Notes: a model not told the origin generated them from the sequence alone. Shown: positions 7,476-15,631, counted from the first letter of the stretch. The stretch is DNA of 18,862 nucleotides from JAWXCH01 sp034440595 (GCA_034440595.1 JAWXCH010000295.1:1-18862), one strand, 5' to 3'. Made by a program: numbers and translations.

Positions 7476-9047
7476 ATGGAACAGCCAACTAACCCAATTT
7501 CTTCCGAAGCACGCATGCAGGCACTTTCTCCACCTGGATTTCGTTGGCAGTTGACTGCGCTATTTGTGTTGATCGTCATCGTGCACCTGGTAACGTACGC
7601 CCCTGGCCATAGCTGGGGGGATGATTTTGCCATGTATATCATGGAGGGTCAGAGTTTGGTCGAAGGGCGGTCCATGATGGAGACAGGCTACGTGCCGAAT
7701 CCTCACAATCCGGATATTGGCCCAGTGGCCTACCCGCCCGTTTTGCCAGCCATACTAGCACCGGTGATCGCGATCCGTGGCGTTGATATAGCGGCGCTCA
7801 AGCTGGTGGGCGTGGTCCTCTCGTTGTTGTTGGTCGTGTTGGCCTACGCCACCTTTTCACCGTACCTTGGCTGGTGCGGGCGACTCGCTTTTTTGGCCGT
7901 CGTGGGGCTGAATCCGTTCATTCTGGAATTGAAGACTTCGATCAACTCAGACATACCTTTTGCGGCATTTGTCTTTGCTTCGATTTTGTTGATGGACCGG
8001 GCCTACCGGACGGTTGACGGCGAGCAAACTCCAAAATCGTACTTGTTGCTGCTGGCAGGAGTAGCAATGTATCTGGCCTATGGCACTCGAAATATTGGAA
8101 TCGTGCTGCCGGCGGTATTACTGGCCAATGATGTGATTCAACGCGGCTGGCCAAGAAACGGCCTGTTTCGAGGCATTGTTCCTAGCCCGGCGGCGATGAG
8201 TGCCTGTGCGATTTTCGCTGTTGGTTACTTCGCGCAAAAGTACTATTTGGACAACGAAGGCTCGTACGTCGATCTAGTCAAGTTTGATCCCTTTCTGCCG
8301 GTGAAAAATCTTGGCTTTTATACACAGCGTCTGGCCGGCTTTTTCAACAATGGTTACTCCAAGCCAGCGGCTGCCGTCTTGTTTGCAGGACTCAGCGTAT
8401 TGGCTCTCATCGGGCTATGGCGGCACTTGCGTCAGGGCATTCGGTCGTTCGATCTACTGGTGCCCGCTTACATGGCTCCGCTGCTGATATGGCCAACGCA
8501 TCTGAGCGTTCCACGTTATATCCTGCCGCTGGTGCCGGTGTTTATGTTTTACATGATCCGAGGGGCGTTATCCGTTCAGGTTTTTGGCTCATTCGCGTCC
8601 CGTCGAATTCTGATTGGCGTGGTGCTATTACTAGTTGGCCTATCGTACGGATTTCGATTATATGCCTTCGGCTTTGAGGCACCTGAACAGGGAATTCATC
8701 GCCCGGCAACTCAAGAATTGTTTGCGTTTATCCGTGAGAATACTGCGGCGGAAAATCGCGTCGTGTTTACCAAGCCGCGCGCACTGGCACTATTCACGGG
8801 CCGCAAAGCACTGGTGTATTCCGATGTCGATACCCCTGAAGCCAACGAAGAACTTTACGACAGTCTAGGAGTCCGCTGGTTGATTGTGCCGGCCAACGAG
8901 GAGGTATTCGCAGAAACCGGCATTCCCGAACAGCAAGCTCGTTATTCGAACTGGATCAATCGACACCAATCGTGGCTGCAAAAGGTGTACACCAACGACG
9001 ACTTTATCGTCTACCGCTGGCTTTCTAAAGCTGAACGAGGGGGTTAG
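7476..9047 (+). CDS. GT-C membrane glycosyltransferase (GT39/ArnT/PMT-like)
   Basis: The product (523 aa) is a polytopic inner-membrane protein likely to transfer a sugar from a polyprenyl-phosphate carrier on the outer face of the membrane. The first helix (about 27-43) is followed by the loop HSWGDDFAMYIMEGQSLVEG, whose Asp49/Asp50 match the catalytic acidic position of GT-C enzymes. YPPVLPAILAPV, shortly after, is the usual second-loop signature. About ten further hydrophobic segments follow to about residue 405, and the C-terminal 120 residues are soluble (FAFIRENTAAENRVVFTKPRALALFTGRKA), a pattern common in this family. The start is uncertain: the ATG at 7476 gives a short hydrophilic N-terminus, and an ATG at 7515 is also possible; neither has a clear ribosome site. 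The GT2 gene begins 95 bases downstream, suggesting a shared transcript. Acceptor unknown. Confidence 0.82.
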   Translation: MEQPTNPISSEARMQALSPPGFRWQLTALFVLIVIVHLVTYAPGHSWGDDFAMYIMEGQSLVEGRSMMETGYVPNPHNPDIGPVAYPPVLPAILAPVIAIRGVDIAALKLVGVVLSLLLVVLAYATFSPYLGWCGRLAFLAVVGLNPFILELKTSINSDIPFAAFVFASILLMDRAYRTVDGEQTPKSYLLLLAGVAMYLAYGTRNIGIVLPAVLLANDVIQRGWPRNGLFRGIVPSPAAMSACAIFAVGYFAQKYYLDNEGSYVDLVKFDPFLPVKNLGFYTQRLAGFFNNGYSKPAAAVLFAGLSVLALIGLWRHLRQGIRSFDLLVPAYMAPLLIWPTHLSVPRYILPLVPVFMFYMIRGALSVQVFGSFASRRILIGVVLLLVGLSYGFRLYAFGFEAPEQGIHRPATQELFAFIRENTAAENRVVFTKPRALALFTGRKALVYSDVDTPEANEELYDSLGVRWLIVPANEEVFAETGIPEQQARYSNWINRHQSWLQKVYTNDDFIVYRWLSKAERGG

Positions 9048-9142
9048 TCAACTGCGATGAGATTCGATTAGAATGTATCTGGGCAATTTAAGACTACAAG
9101 AACTTGACGTCGAAAATTACACCTATCATTACGAGACTAGAT

Positions 9143-10360
9143 ATGTCTGGATCAACCGCCACGGACCTGAGTGCTGCACCTGCCGAAGAAAGTCGCTCCG
9201 CGATGCCATCGGGCTTTGAACTTACCATTTTGATGCCTTGTCTCAACGAAGCGGAGACGCTGGAGGTCTGCATTCGCAAGGCGCTCGGCTTTTTGGAAAA
9301 ACACAACGTCGTCGGTGAGGTGATCATCGGAGACAATGGCTCGACCGATGGCTCCCAAGAAATTGCGCGCAGGCTTGGTGCGCGCGTCGTGCCGGTTTCA
9401 GTTCGCGGCTACGGAGCTGCGATCTATTACGGTTCATTAGATGCACGCGGCAAGTACGTCATCGTTGGAGACTCCGACGACAGTTATGACTTCTCCGACC
9501 TGATGCCGTTCTTGAATGCCTTGCGCGGCGGTTGCGACCTGGTCATGGGAAACCGTTTCCAAGGTGGCGTTAAGCCTGGTGCCATGCCGTGGAAGAATCG
9601 CTACATCGGAAATCCGATTCTGACCTGGATCGGTCGGCTACTGTTCCATTGTCCGTCTAGCGATTTTCACTGCGGGCTGCGCGGCTACTCAATGAATGCC
9701 TTTCGCAAAATGGAATTGCAAACCACCGGGATGGAATTCGCCTCCGAGATGGTAATCAAATCGACCTTGCTGGGTCTGAACATTGTCGAAGTTCCAACGA
9801 CTCTCAGCCCGGATGGAAGAACGCGTGCCCCGCACTTGCGCCCCTGGCGAGATGGCTGGCGACATCTCCGTTTCATGTTGATTTACAGTCCGCGTTGGCT
9901 GTTCTTTTATCCAGGCATGGCCCTGATGCTGATCGGGCTCATCGTCGGAGCATGGTTGCTTCCTGGTCCACGTACGGTGGCCGGAGTGACATTTGATATC
10001 CACACACTGTTCTATGCTTCGCTGGCGGTGCTGATCGGTTTTCAAGGGGTGATGTTCGCTGTTTTCAGCAAAACTTTTGCCGTGAACGAAGGCCTCGTGC
10101 CGCGAACGGTCAACAGCGAACGCGTGGAGCAAGGCTGTTCGTTGGAGTTGGGACTAATCGCGGGGGGCGCACTGGTGCTACTTGGCATCGCCGGTTCAAT
10201 CTGGGGTGTAACGTCGTGGGCCAGAGACGATTTTGGCCGTGTAGACCCTAGTGATATGTTGCGAGTCGTGATTCCGGCAGGAATGAGCCTGGCCCTGGGA
10301 GCTCAGTTGATGCTGCAAAGTTTCTTCTTTAGCGTGTTGCAATTGAAACGGCGGCGTTAA
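9143..10360 (+). CDS. GT2 glycosyltransferase with C-terminal membrane domain (polyprenyl-phosphate sugar synthase-like)
   Basis: The product (405 aa from the ATG at 9143) resembles dolichyl-phosphate mannose synthase and GtrB-type enzymes, which load a nucleotide sugar onto polyprenyl phosphate at the cytoplasmic face. The GT-A domain shows LTILMPCLNEAETLE (27-41), GDNGSTDG (63-70), the metal-binding block VGDSDDSYDF (108-117), and a GNRF block after it. Four hydrophobic segments lie in the last 150 residues (WLFFYPGMALMLIGLIVG, FYASLAVLIGFQGVMF, LGLIAGGALVLLGIAG, and MSLALGAQLMLQSFFF). An in-frame TTG at 9104 would add 13 residues; the ATG was chosen because the added stretch looks unlike protein and neither has a good ribosome site. 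It lies between two GT-C genes, consistent with making their lipid-linked donor, which is an inference from context. Confidence 0.85.
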   Translation: MSGSTATDLSAAPAEESRSAMPSGFELTILMPCLNEAETLEVCIRKALGFLEKHNVVGEVIIGDNGSTDGSQEIARRLGARVVPVSVRGYGAAIYYGSLDARGKYVIVGDSDDSYDFSDLMPFLNALRGGCDLVMGNRFQGGVKPGAMPWKNRYIGNPILTWIGRLLFHCPSSDFHCGLRGYSMNAFRKMELQTTGMEFASEMVIKSTLLGLNIVEVPTTLSPDGRTRAPHLRPWRDGWRHLRFMLIYSPRWLFFYPGMALMLIGLIVGAWLLPGPRTVAGVTFDIHTLFYASLAVLIGFQGVMFAVFSKTFAVNEGLVPRTVNSERVEQGCSLELGLIAGGALVLLGIAGSIWGVTSWARDDFGRVDPSDMLRVVIPAGMSLALGAQLMLQSFFFSVLQLKRRR

Positions 10361-10516
10361 GGTAATTCAAATTCGTCTTCTGTTTTTTAGCACTGTTGCA
10401 AACGGCATTCTCGTCTTCAGGCTACAGTTCTGCGGCTTTGACTATAAATTCAGTGACACATCAGAGTCGGCGGTTCGCCTACACATTTTGCTGTCCGGCA
10501 CACTTCAGAATCTGCA
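10361..10516. other. Short intergenic gap between GT2 and second GT-C gene
   Basis: The 156 bases include a T6 run (10383-10388) but no stem long enough to call a terminator. No ribosome site is evident before the ATG at 10517. It could hold a secondary promoter; nothing decisive is visible. Confidence 0.4.
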
Positions 10517-12163
10517 ATGAAATCAATTCCGCAGCCCGTCGATTCAGGAATACCTACTACCCCGCCATTGCTGAAGGCCGTAGCCTGGCTGTCGGTCGCC
10601 ATCTTGCTAGTCCTGCTACTGTGGAATTCGGCGACCACAAACTTCTGGGACGACGAGACAATGGGCTACTTTCTCTGCCTGCAGCCAGCGGCAGAAACCT
10701 TTCATCTGATGGTCAACAATGTGCATGAGGATCCTCCTTTGTACGAGGTTGTTCAGTACCCCTGGATTCAAGTCGTCGGAGATAATGTCGGCCTACTACG
10801 GCTCCCCTCGGTCGTGTACTTCATGCTGACCGTGTGGGGAATCTATGCGGCAGTGCGCAGACTGAGTACGCCGAGCGCTGCCTACGTTGCCGTGATTGTT
10901 GCCTGTCTGATGCCGTACCATTGGCTCATGCCGATGGCGATGCGGTGGTACTCGATGACGGCGTGTCTGGCGGTGTGGAACTTTGTGGCGTTTCTTGATC
11001 TGCGAACGCTTCGGCGTGCGGATGGTAATCACCGGTTCGGCTTTGCCACGGCAAGAATCGAACATCCATCAAGTCAGACTCGTGCAAGATGGAAGCCCTG
11101 GTTGGCTTATGTATTGAGCGGCGCACTATTATGGTATGCGAACTATGTTGCCCCGGCGTTTTTCTTCAGCCATTTGCTGATCTCCCTGGCAAGTCGGAAC
11201 CGCACAGCGATTATTCGTACTCTGTTCGTTGGATGGATTGCGATTGGCATCGCCTATCTGCCCTGGTTACCAACTCTGCTTCGGCAGATCCCTTTGTCGA
11301 GCAAGTTACCCGGCCTCGTTAAAAACTTCGTCAATATCGCGTCGAGCAACTGGATCCTGTATGCCGGTGAACTGGTCACTCCGTCGGCATGGTGGTTTTC
11401 GTTTGCGTTCGTGGTGAGTGCATTACTGGCTGGCGCAATGCTAATTCGCTATTTTCCCACCGCGCGAAAGCCATTGACTGTGTTTCTGGTTGTCCTGCTG
11501 CTGATGATCATTATGCGGGTGATTATTCCCAAGCGAGCAATGCTGATTTCATCGTTTTTTGCGATGAGCTTGGGGATCGTTTTATATCAAAGCTGGATAT
11601 CTGCCGACCGCAAGTGGCGAGTGATCAGTCGCGCTTTCGTTGCGTTGGCCCTCATCGGAATCGCCGGGTCGGCATATCACCTGGTAATTCGGCAGAACTG
11701 GGCCGCATATCGCTGGATTGATCCTTTTGAAAGCGTCACTGCCGAAATCAAGCAACAGCATCCGCAGGCACTGATTCTGACAAACTCAGATTCCGTGCTG
11801 TTTTACCTGGGAGATCGCTATGGCTACCTGGCCCGGCGAGGTGAGATCAAAGTTCCGACTGATGAATATCGACCGCCGGCGGTGTTCTTTCCATTTTCAA
11901 CAGTAACTCGCCCTGTCTTTGATCGGGATATCCCGGGCCGATCAGAGGTCGCCTATGTTCACCATAATGGAGTTTCACCTTATTCCACCGACCGCGCAGA
12001 GTTGCTGAAGGTACTTGAAGAGCGAGGATTTCAGCTCGTCAGCGAAGAAGGCTTTTTGCCGATCAGTGCCGAATTTCAAAAACTTCACGGTGTATTTCGC
12101 GAGAAGACGGAAGACGAGCTGGATCGCTTCCGAGTTGTTGTGGCGAAGTTCAAGAAGAAATAG
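10517..12163 (+). CDS. Second GT-C membrane glycosyltransferase (GT39/PMT-like)
   Basis: The product (548 aa) is a polytopic membrane protein with the GT-C layout. After the first helix (about 20-36) comes NFWDDETMGYF (42-52), in which Asp45/Asp46/Glu47 occupy the catalytic loop position. HEDPPLYEVVQYPWIQVVGDNVGLLRLPSVV follows and matches the second-loop pattern of PMT/ArnT relatives (a PPLY block and then an LR-P-S helix). About ten more hydrophobic segments run to about residue 395. The C-terminal 150 residues are soluble, with a lysine-rich end (VVAKFKKK). It shares the architecture of the GT-C gene at 7476 but little obvious sequence identity, so it probably uses a different acceptor or sugar. 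It ends only 19 bases from the convergent ferredoxin gene. Confidence 0.82.
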   Translation: MKSIPQPVDSGIPTTPPLLKAVAWLSVAILLVLLLWNSATTNFWDDETMGYFLCLQPAAETFHLMVNNVHEDPPLYEVVQYPWIQVVGDNVGLLRLPSVVYFMLTVWGIYAAVRRLSTPSAAYVAVIVACLMPYHWLMPMAMRWYSMTACLAVWNFVAFLDLRTLRRADGNHRFGFATARIEHPSSQTRARWKPWLAYVLSGALLWYANYVAPAFFFSHLLISLASRNRTAIIRTLFVGWIAIGIAYLPWLPTLLRQIPLSSKLPGLVKNFVNIASSNWILYAGELVTPSAWWFSFAFVVSALLAGAMLIRYFPTARKPLTVFLVVLLLMIIMRVIIPKRAMLISSFFAMSLGIVLYQSWISADRKWRVISRAFVALALIGIAGSAYHLVIRQNWAAYRWIDPFESVTAEIKQQHPQALILTNSDSVLFYLGDRYGYLARRGEIKVPTDEYRPPAVFFPFSTVTRPVFDRDIPGRSEVAYVHHNGVSPYSTDRAELLKVLEERGFQLVSEEGFLPISAEFQKLHGVFREKTEDELDRFRVVVAKFKKK

Positions 12164-12182
12164 GCGACTCAGCGGACCACTG

Positions 12183-12533
12183 CTACGACTTCGGCCGCCC
12201 AGCCTTGGTGTTCAGCAGCGACTCGTCAATCAACAGGTCCTCCAGAATTTGCCCGCCAATGATCGTCTGATCGATAATCCGATCCACATCGTCGAGTTGC
12301 ACTCCGCCGTACCAGATCCCCTGCGGATAAATCACCAGCACCGGGCCTTGTTCACATTGATCCAGGCAGCCGGCCTGGTTGGCTCGGACCAGCGGTCCCA
12401 GATTCCGTTGCTTGAGCGCATCCTTAAAGTGATCGCGCAAGGCCTGATTGCCGGCCTCGTCGCAGCAACCGCGTGCGTGCCCCGGCTTACGTTGGTTGCA
12501 GCAGACAAACAAATGGCAAGTGAATGGAGGCAT
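12183..12533 (-). CDS. Thioredoxin-like [2Fe-2S] ferredoxin
   Basis: The product (116 aa) is a small cytoplasmic electron carrier of the thioredoxin-fold 2Fe-2S type (Aquifex Fd4/Shethna-like). It begins with HLFVCCNQR, and the cysteines Cys11 or Cys12, Cys23 or Cys24, Cys56 and Cys60 give the family spacing; GCLDQCEQGPVLVIYPQGIWYGGV (55-78) is the diagnostic second half. The doubled cysteines at 11/12 and 23/24 leave some doubt over which ones bind the cluster. No redox partner gene is adjacent. The gene converges with the GT-C gene, with 19 bases between stop codons. The ATG at 12531-12533 lacks a visible Shine-Dalgarno site. Identification is confident, the physiological partner is unknown. 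Confidence 0.88.
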   Translation of the reverse strand: MPPFTCHLFVCCNQRKPGHARGCCDEAGNQALRDHFKDALKQRNLGPLVRANQAGCLDQCEQGPVLVIYPQGIWYGGVQLDDVDRIIDQTIIGGQILEDLLIDESLLNTKAGRPKS

Positions 12534-12584
12534 GGCGGGCTACTAGTGCTGCGTCACAGCTAAAAAAAGGATTGGACAAATCAG

Positions 12585-12645
12585 CCGCATGGCGCTAGCC
12601 ACCGGCTCTTACCGCTCCAACCGTGGGCTAGCACCCAACGGCTAA
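12585..12645. repeat. Imperfect palindromic intergenic repeat with GCTAGC cores
   Basis: In the 198-base gap upstream of the ferredoxin gene, AGCCGCATGGCGCTAGCC (12585-12602) is an imperfect inverted copy of the sequence ending CGGCT at 12645: both arms read AGCCG, six variable bases, then GCTAGCC. From memory, such AGCCG...GCTAGC palindromes are scattered through planctomycete genomes; that is recollection, not a search result. It may also act as a transcript end for the hydrolase gene on the minus strand. Confidence 0.6.
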
Positions 12646-12731
12646 TGCAATAATGAAGCCGTCACAAAGAACTAGAGCAAACGAACAACTGTGGTAACTG
12701 TAAGCAAAAACTCCCTTGCAACGCCTGCGAA

Positions 12732-14894
12732 TCAATTCGCTTTGGTTTTTTCGGCACCATTGGTGGTGCTACTACCAGCATTGCCAGTACCGGAGTCTTT
12801 AGCAGCCGCTGGTGCATCTGCATCGGTCTTTGCAGGCGGCACCGATTCAAAAAACCGCTCATCCATTGCACGCTTGCCCGCTGCAATGTAATACCGCACC
12901 AATTCAATCCGCAGCGCGCGTGGCGAAAGTTGATTCTGCTCCATCATCCGAGTCAGCTCCGGATGCCGCTGACGATATTTGGTGTTCGTTTCGCGCTGCT
13001 CTGCCGTTTGAGTTTTGGCAGATTCAGGATCAATTCCGGTCAAAATCGCTTCGCGTGCCACGGCATATTCGCCACTGGCACCATAGGCAATTTCGTCCAA
13101 GGTTTCGACCAGCGCCTTCGCTTTGGCCGCCGCCACCAGATCCATTTCCTCGGCAACACCGGCGGCATTGGCCAATGCCTTGGCCAATAAAGGATTCGAT
13201 TTCGAGGCCTCGGCCACTTTCTGACGCATGGTCTGGAACGCGTCCGGGGCTGGCTGCACCTCGCTATCGATCAAGCGGTTGGCAAAGTGGTCAAACACCG
13301 CCTCTTCGATCTCGCGAACCGGGTCGTACATCGGATCGCGCTGGCCAATCAGCTGCATCTGTGGTGCAAACAGTGCACCGGTGGGTGAGATTAGCTCCTC
13401 CCCCATTGAGAAACCAAATTTCTTCAAATTCTCGCGCGTCGCACCGGCAGCCGGTGTCTCGCGAATCGGAAAAAACGCCTCGCGCGGCAGGCCGGTCTGC
13501 AATGCACACAGGTATAAGAAGCCCGCACAGTAGGTGTGGACCTTTTTTCCCACCAGCGAGACCCCTTTCAAAGGCAGAATGCGATCAGTCTGAAAGTTCA
13601 AATCAAACTCGCTGATGTTGCCAATCGTGTCGCGTGCCGCTTCGGCCATTTTCTTGGCGACTTCGGCATCAGGGTGTCGCAAGAAAACAAAGTGCCGCGT
13701 CCGGTCGACAAACGCATCGACATTGGTGGCCGGCATCTTGGGTCCACGCTCGGGAATGTCGACAATCACCATCCGGGTGATGCCATCGCTCCCTTTTTCC
13801 AAAGTGGCAATTCCGACATGCGTGAACAGCCCCGGCGAAAGATCGGTAAACAGATTGTAAGGCGAAGGATTCCGCATCAGCAGCCAGTCGCCGGGCTGGA
13901 TCTGACTGTGGCCGAGTTGATAAGTGCCGTTGGTAATTCCGCTCTTTCGTGCCTCCTCCAGCCATTTTATTTGTGCAGCTTTGGCACGACGATCCTCCTG
14001 GCTCAACCGGCGATCATCGAGATTACTGACAATTTTGTGGAGTTCCTGCGCCGTAATCGGCGGCTTGGGGAGCGTCGGATCCTGATCTGGTCGAGGATCC
14101 TGCGGAATGCCTAGCTGGCGAACGGCATCGACCGCCGCCAATACAGTTCGCGGGGGCTGGTTCGGAGTCCGGATAAATGTAGCCAGATCGCCTAGCAACT
14201 CGTATTGGCCGGTTTCGGCAATCAACCGCAGGATCTTAAACTTCGCCGGTCCGGGCACCGGGATCGACCCGTGCGGATTATTGGGAGGTGGATCGAACAG
14301 GCCGTTGGCCATGACAGCAGCACCGACGCCACTCTTGTACTGCAACATCAGATCGAGCAATGCTTCATAACTTGCAGGGCGCTCAACCGTTAGATCCGCG
14401 GCGTGGTTCAGCGCATCAAATAGCAGATAACGCAGCCGCCCCGACAGATCGATCAAGGCCGAAGTCGCTCGCAGGTAATGTCGCATTGCGGCGTGCCGCG
14501 CGTCATCCGCCGGCAAAGCGGCAAATGCCGTCCGCTGTGCCAGAACCTGCTCCAATTGAAGATCGATGGCCGCTTTCGCTTGCAGCAGACGCTCGGCTAT
14601 CGCCAGTGCTTGCTCTGGTCGCTCGGCCCCTTCGTAACGAGAGAGCTGTGCGGCCCAGTATTCGACGGCGGAGGCCCCTTTTTGAAAGTCGGCCAGCGGT
14701 AGTTTCGCATAGCTAGAGACTTGCGCGGGACGCAGCCGATTCAAATAGTCGGTCCACTGCGTAAGCGATTCGGCCGACGCCGGCAATTGAGCAGTGGCGC
14801 GCCGCGCCGCGCGACCGCGAAGCTGCGCATACGATGATTCGGATAACAGCAAAACGACAATCAACAGGCAGATGCCAATTAGCGAAGTCTTCAA
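12732..14894 (-). CDS. Exported YiiX-like (permuted NlpC/P60) cysteine hydrolase with helical flanking domains
   Basis: The product (720 aa) is a probable exported amidase or peptidase. The start is a TTG (14892-14894), supported by GAGGAAGG (14898-14905) just upstream and by the signal peptide (MKTSLIGICLLIVVLLLSESSYA). Residues about 40-320 are helical and alanine-rich without a recognised family. The catalytic core follows: GDWLLMRNPS (335-344), FTHVGIA (357-363) with predicted His359, VDIPERG (378-384), and TYCAGFLYLCALQTGL (454-469) with predicted Cys456. His before Cys is the permuted order known from YiiX/YebB-type proteins. Residues about 520-720 are again helical, ending in a low-complexity tail (DADAPAAAKDSGTGNAGSSTTNG). 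Substrates of the family include peptidoglycan-like peptides and lipid-linked amides; which applies here is unknown. No partner gene is evident. Confidence 0.7.
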   Translation of the reverse strand: MKTSLIGICLLIVVLLLSESSYAQLRGRAARRATAQLPASAESLTQWTDYLNRLRPAQVSSYAKLPLADFQKGASAVEYWAAQLSRYEGAERPEQALAIAERLLQAKAAIDLQLEQVLAQRTAFAALPADDARHAAMRHYLRATSALIDLSGRLRYLLFDALNHAADLTVERPASYEALLDLMLQYKSGVGAAVMANGLFDPPPNNPHGSIPVPGPAKFKILRLIAETGQYELLGDLATFIRTPNQPPRTVLAAVDAVRQLGIPQDPRPDQDPTLPKPPITAQELHKIVSNLDDRRLSQEDRRAKAAQIKWLEEARKSGITNGTYQLGHSQIQPGDWLLMRNPSPYNLFTDLSPGLFTHVGIATLEKGSDGITRMVIVDIPERGPKMPATNVDAFVDRTRHFVFLRHPDAEVAKKMAEAARDTIGNISEFDLNFQTDRILPLKGVSLVGKKVHTYCAGFLYLCALQTGLPREAFFPIRETPAAGATRENLKKFGFSMGEELISPTGALFAPQMQLIGQRDPMYDPVREIEEAVFDHFANRLIDSEVQPAPDAFQTMRQKVAEASKSNPLLAKALANAAGVAEEMDLVAAAKAKALVETLDEIAYGASGEYAVAREAILTGIDPESAKTQTAEQRETNTKYRQRHPELTRMMEQNQLSPRALRIELVRYYIAAGKRAMDERFFESVPPAKTDADAPAAAKDSGTGNAGSSTTNGAEKTKAN

Positions 14895-15220
14895 GTGCCT
14901 TCCTCAAGCAATACGTCTCTGACAAACAAAACTGAATTACCACTATTATTACCAAATGCTGCCCTCGCGGGGAGGCAAAATCCGTGTGAATGGCATCTTC
15001 CCGCGATCTGCCATCACCCCCAGAATCGGGGCCATCGAATCGCATTGGTATGTACCTCGTTCGCAATACTTGTGGCAAATCACCGGAAAACAAACGAACT
15101 AGGCCGGTATTGCGGAATAGCCCAGCCGCGATACAAAAAGATTCTCGCTGCGCCAATAGATAACCTATATTTTTGGATAACCCTATTCACCCTTTCCATG
15201 AACCACGAGCAGAGAAAAAC
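14895..15220. other. Divergent intergenic region with a short direct repeat
   Basis: These 326 bases separate the hydrolase (minus) from the prepilin-like gene (plus) and should contain both promoters. The notable part is a direct repeat, GATAACCTAT at 15159-15168 and GATAACCCTAT at 15176-15186, 17 bases apart with an AT-rich stretch (TATATTTTT) between. It could be a regulator site or a promoter region of the plus-strand gene; nothing confirms this. No gene is seen. Confidence 0.4.
14898..14905 (-). promoter_or_regulatory. Shine-Dalgarno site that fixes a TTG start
   Basis: Read on the minus strand this is GAGGAAGG, three bases before the TTG at 14894. No in-frame ATG occurs near the signal peptide, so the strong site together with the signal sequence argues that the large hydrolase starts at TTG. 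Confidence 0.7.
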
Positions 15221-15559
15221 ATGCAACAGCACAATTGCCGCCGTGGCGTTTCGGTTGTCCAAATGACGGTCGTCTTAGCCGGCATCGGTATTGCGGTGGT
15301 CCTCGGGACCAGCGTTATGAGTTCCAGCGCTAATAGCAGTTTGGAACAGACTGCCAGTGAGGTGGGAGATCCAACGAAACTGACTGGCCGGTTTGGCTAC
15401 GGATACGTGGACTCCGGCAGCAGCACCAACCCTGCCGCAGCCGGCTACACGGGCGACAGTTCCTCCAGCGGCGGTGGTTCGTCGAGTGAGGGAGGCGGCG
15501 ACGCAGGTGGCAGCTCGTCCGGCGGTAGCTCGTCTGGTGGTGGTGGACTTTGTGGTTAA
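15221..15559 (+). CDS. Prepilin-like exported protein with Ser/Gly-rich tail
   Basis: The product (112 aa) starts at the ATG at 15221, with an AGAGAAA ribosome-like site upstream; the frame is open further up (TTG 15173) but that part has no support. The N-terminus CRRGVSVVQMTVVLAGIGIAVVLG resembles a type IV prepilin leader: a basic stretch, Gly9 as the cleavage site, then a hydrophobic helix (10-33). The residue at mature position 5, nearly always Glu, is Gln14 here, and Phe1 is Val. A linker follows, then a serine/glycine-rich region (64-109), partly built from a 15-bp tandem repeat, ending GGGGLCG with a near-terminal cysteine. It may be a minor pseudopilin, a Flp-like small pilin or an unrelated one-helix secreted protein. 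No other pilus gene is present. Confidence 0.6.
   Translation: MQQHNCRRGVSVVQMTVVLAGIGIAVVLGTSVMSSSANSSLEQTASEVGDPTKLTGRFGYGYVDSGSSTNPAAAGYTGDSSSSGGGSSSEGGGDAGGSSSGGSSSGGGGLCG
15506..15535 (+). repeat. 15-bp tandem repeat coding for GGSSS
   Basis: GGTGGCAGCTCGTCC is followed directly by GGCGGTAGCTCGTCT. The two copies differ at three third-codon positions and encode the same pentapeptide, in the Ser/Gly tail of the prepilin-like protein. Confidence 0.8.
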
Positions 15560-15631
15560 GAACATTTCCCACGACCAGTCAGTTCGTTGCCGCTGTGCAG
15601 ATCCTCAGCTCAGTAAGGTTATCGTTGGACC

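Noticed and set aside
7303..7554. 83-residue open frame before the first GT-C gene
   Set aside because: It overlaps the start of the GT-C gene, has no family features, and its start has no ribosome site.
12015..12563. 182-residue plus-strand open frame across the end of the second GT-C gene
   Set aside because: It is antisense to the well-supported ferredoxin gene and overlaps the GT-C gene in another frame.
13536..14114. 192-residue plus-strand open frame opposite the YiiX-like gene
   Set aside because: It lies wholly within the hydrolase gene, which has a signal peptide and catalytic motifs, and shows no domain of its own.
15221..15559. Bacteriocin or microcin reading of the Gly/Ser-rich protein ending in GLCG
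   Set aside because: The leader is prepilin-like rather than a double-glycine leader with an acidic stretch, and no maturation, immunity or export genes are adjacent.
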